Assembly (NCBI GenBank): GCA_002726335.1
Contig: PBSR01000111.1
Span: forward strand, 1 to 23,391
Direction: 5' to 3'
From: Gemmatimonadaceae bacterium
GTDB taxonomy: Bacteria > Latescibacterota > UBA2968 > UBA8231
Length of the DNA: 23,391 bases
Position numbers and translations under genes: made by a program. The stretch's first letter is position 1; every line of letters starts with the position of its first letter. The notes beneath the pieces are model-generated. The model did no database searches. It worked only from the letters and a program-made list of their open reading frames with translations, and was not told where the DNA came from. Positions 23,052 to 23,391 of this stretch are shown here, piece after piece.

Positions 23052-23391
23052 GCCTGTGTGCCTCCGGATCGACGCCGAAGGTATCGCCCACCTGCAGCTG
23101 CTCGACGACGACGCCGGCAACCTGCTGTCGCCGGCCTTCGTCGCCGCCTTCGGCGGGGCCCTCGATCAGCTGCAGACCGATGGCCACATCAGAGTCTGCG
23201 TCCTGTCCGGCGGCTCGGAAGTCTTCTGCGGCGGCGCCGACCGGGAGACACTGCTGCGGGTCTGTGACGGGGCAACTTCCGTGTCCGAACTGCAGTTGCC
23301 GGAGAGGTTGCTGGACACGCCCGTGCCGATCATCGCCGCCATGGAGGGACACGCCGTCGGTGGCGGCCTGGCCCTCGCCGCCGCCTGCGAC
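23044..23391 (+). CDS. Enoyl-CoA hydratase-like protein 2 (PksI/ECH2-type), cut by the window end
   Basis: 116 codons are present and the frame is still open at the right edge. ATG at 23044 has AGGAG nine bases upstream and overlaps the previous stop. The crotonase motifs are FCGGAD (61-66) and MEGHAVGGGLALAAACD (100-116). The segment LDTPVPIIAAMEGHAVGGG resembles the PVIxAMQGHxxGGG of PksI/CurF-type ECH2, which decarboxylates the glutaconyl intermediate to leave a beta-methyl or methylene branch. About the C-terminal half of the protein lies outside the window, so the catalytic details cannot be completed. Confidence 0.87.
   Translation, partial: MGEPVCLRIDAEGIAHLQLLDDDAGNLLSPAFVAAFGGALDQLQTDGHIRVCVLSGGSEVFCGGADRETLLRVCDGATSVSELQLPERLLDTPVPIIAAMEGHAVGGGLALAAACD

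Noticed and set aside
20996..23391. HMGS and ECH genes as an isoprenoid, leucine-degradation or alternative isovaleryl-CoA pathway
   Set aside because: Not fully excluded, but the ECH1 FSEVLLGLAPACV segment, the ECH2 MEGHAVGGG segment and the coupling to two ketosynthases fit beta-branching better.

Overview
The window is a GC-rich bacterial chromosome segment, almost entirely coding, with frequent GTG and TTG starts and many 1-14 base gene overlaps. The pairing of a SusC-like TonB receptor with a DUF4249 lipoprotein is typical of the Bacteroidota/FCB group. The high GC, the phytanoyl-CoA-type dioxygenase and the orphan molybdenum hydroxylase subunit would fit a GC-rich FCB-type or candidate-phylum bacterium (Latescibacterota-like, for example). 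That placement is an inference. No rRNA, tRNA, CRISPR array or insertion sequence was seen.

Layout. (1) 1-3810, plus strand: the tail of an unidentified gene, a strong intrinsic terminator, a xanthine dehydrogenase-family molybdopterin-binding subunit, a MoaD/ThiS-like ubiquitin-fold protein ending in Gly-Gly-Val, a 46-residue small ORF, and a phytanoyl-CoA dioxygenase-family oxygenase coupled to it by a TGATG overlap. (2) 3856-14251, minus strand: nine tightly packed genes that read, in transcription order, UDP-glucose 6-dehydrogenase, dTDP-glucose 4,6-dehydratase, SLBB/Wza-type export protein, Wzz-type chain-length protein, dUTPase, TonB-dependent receptor, DUF4249 lipoprotein, single-domain response regulator, and EEP-family hydrolase. 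A near-consensus sigma-70 promoter (14336-14364) sits just ahead of them. (3) 14389-16159, minus strand: a TatD-family hydrolase and type-2 ArgC. (4) 16230-17186, plus strand: an RluA-type pseudouridine synthase with Gly at the catalytic Asp position. (5) 17187-23391, plus strand: a control region with three contiguous 7-bp repeats (TTACAT type) and a stem-loop, a small ribbon-helix-helix-like protein, then KS, KS, SDR ketoreductase, HMG-CoA synthase-like protein, enoyl-CoA hydratase-like protein 1, and enoyl-CoA hydratase-like protein 2 (cut by the window end).

The most exciting part is region 5. The order HMGS, ECH1, ECH2 behind a discrete KS is the polyketide beta-branching (HCS) cassette known from trans-AT polyketide clusters. 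Here it lies in an unbroken run with two discrete ketosynthases, both with complete Cys-His-His triads, and a discrete ketoreductase. No modular megasynthase or carrier protein is visible in the window. It may be a type II-like system that makes beta-branched acyl chains, possibly autoregulated by the small RHH-like protein through the heptad repeats upstream. These functional readings are inferences from motifs and gene order.
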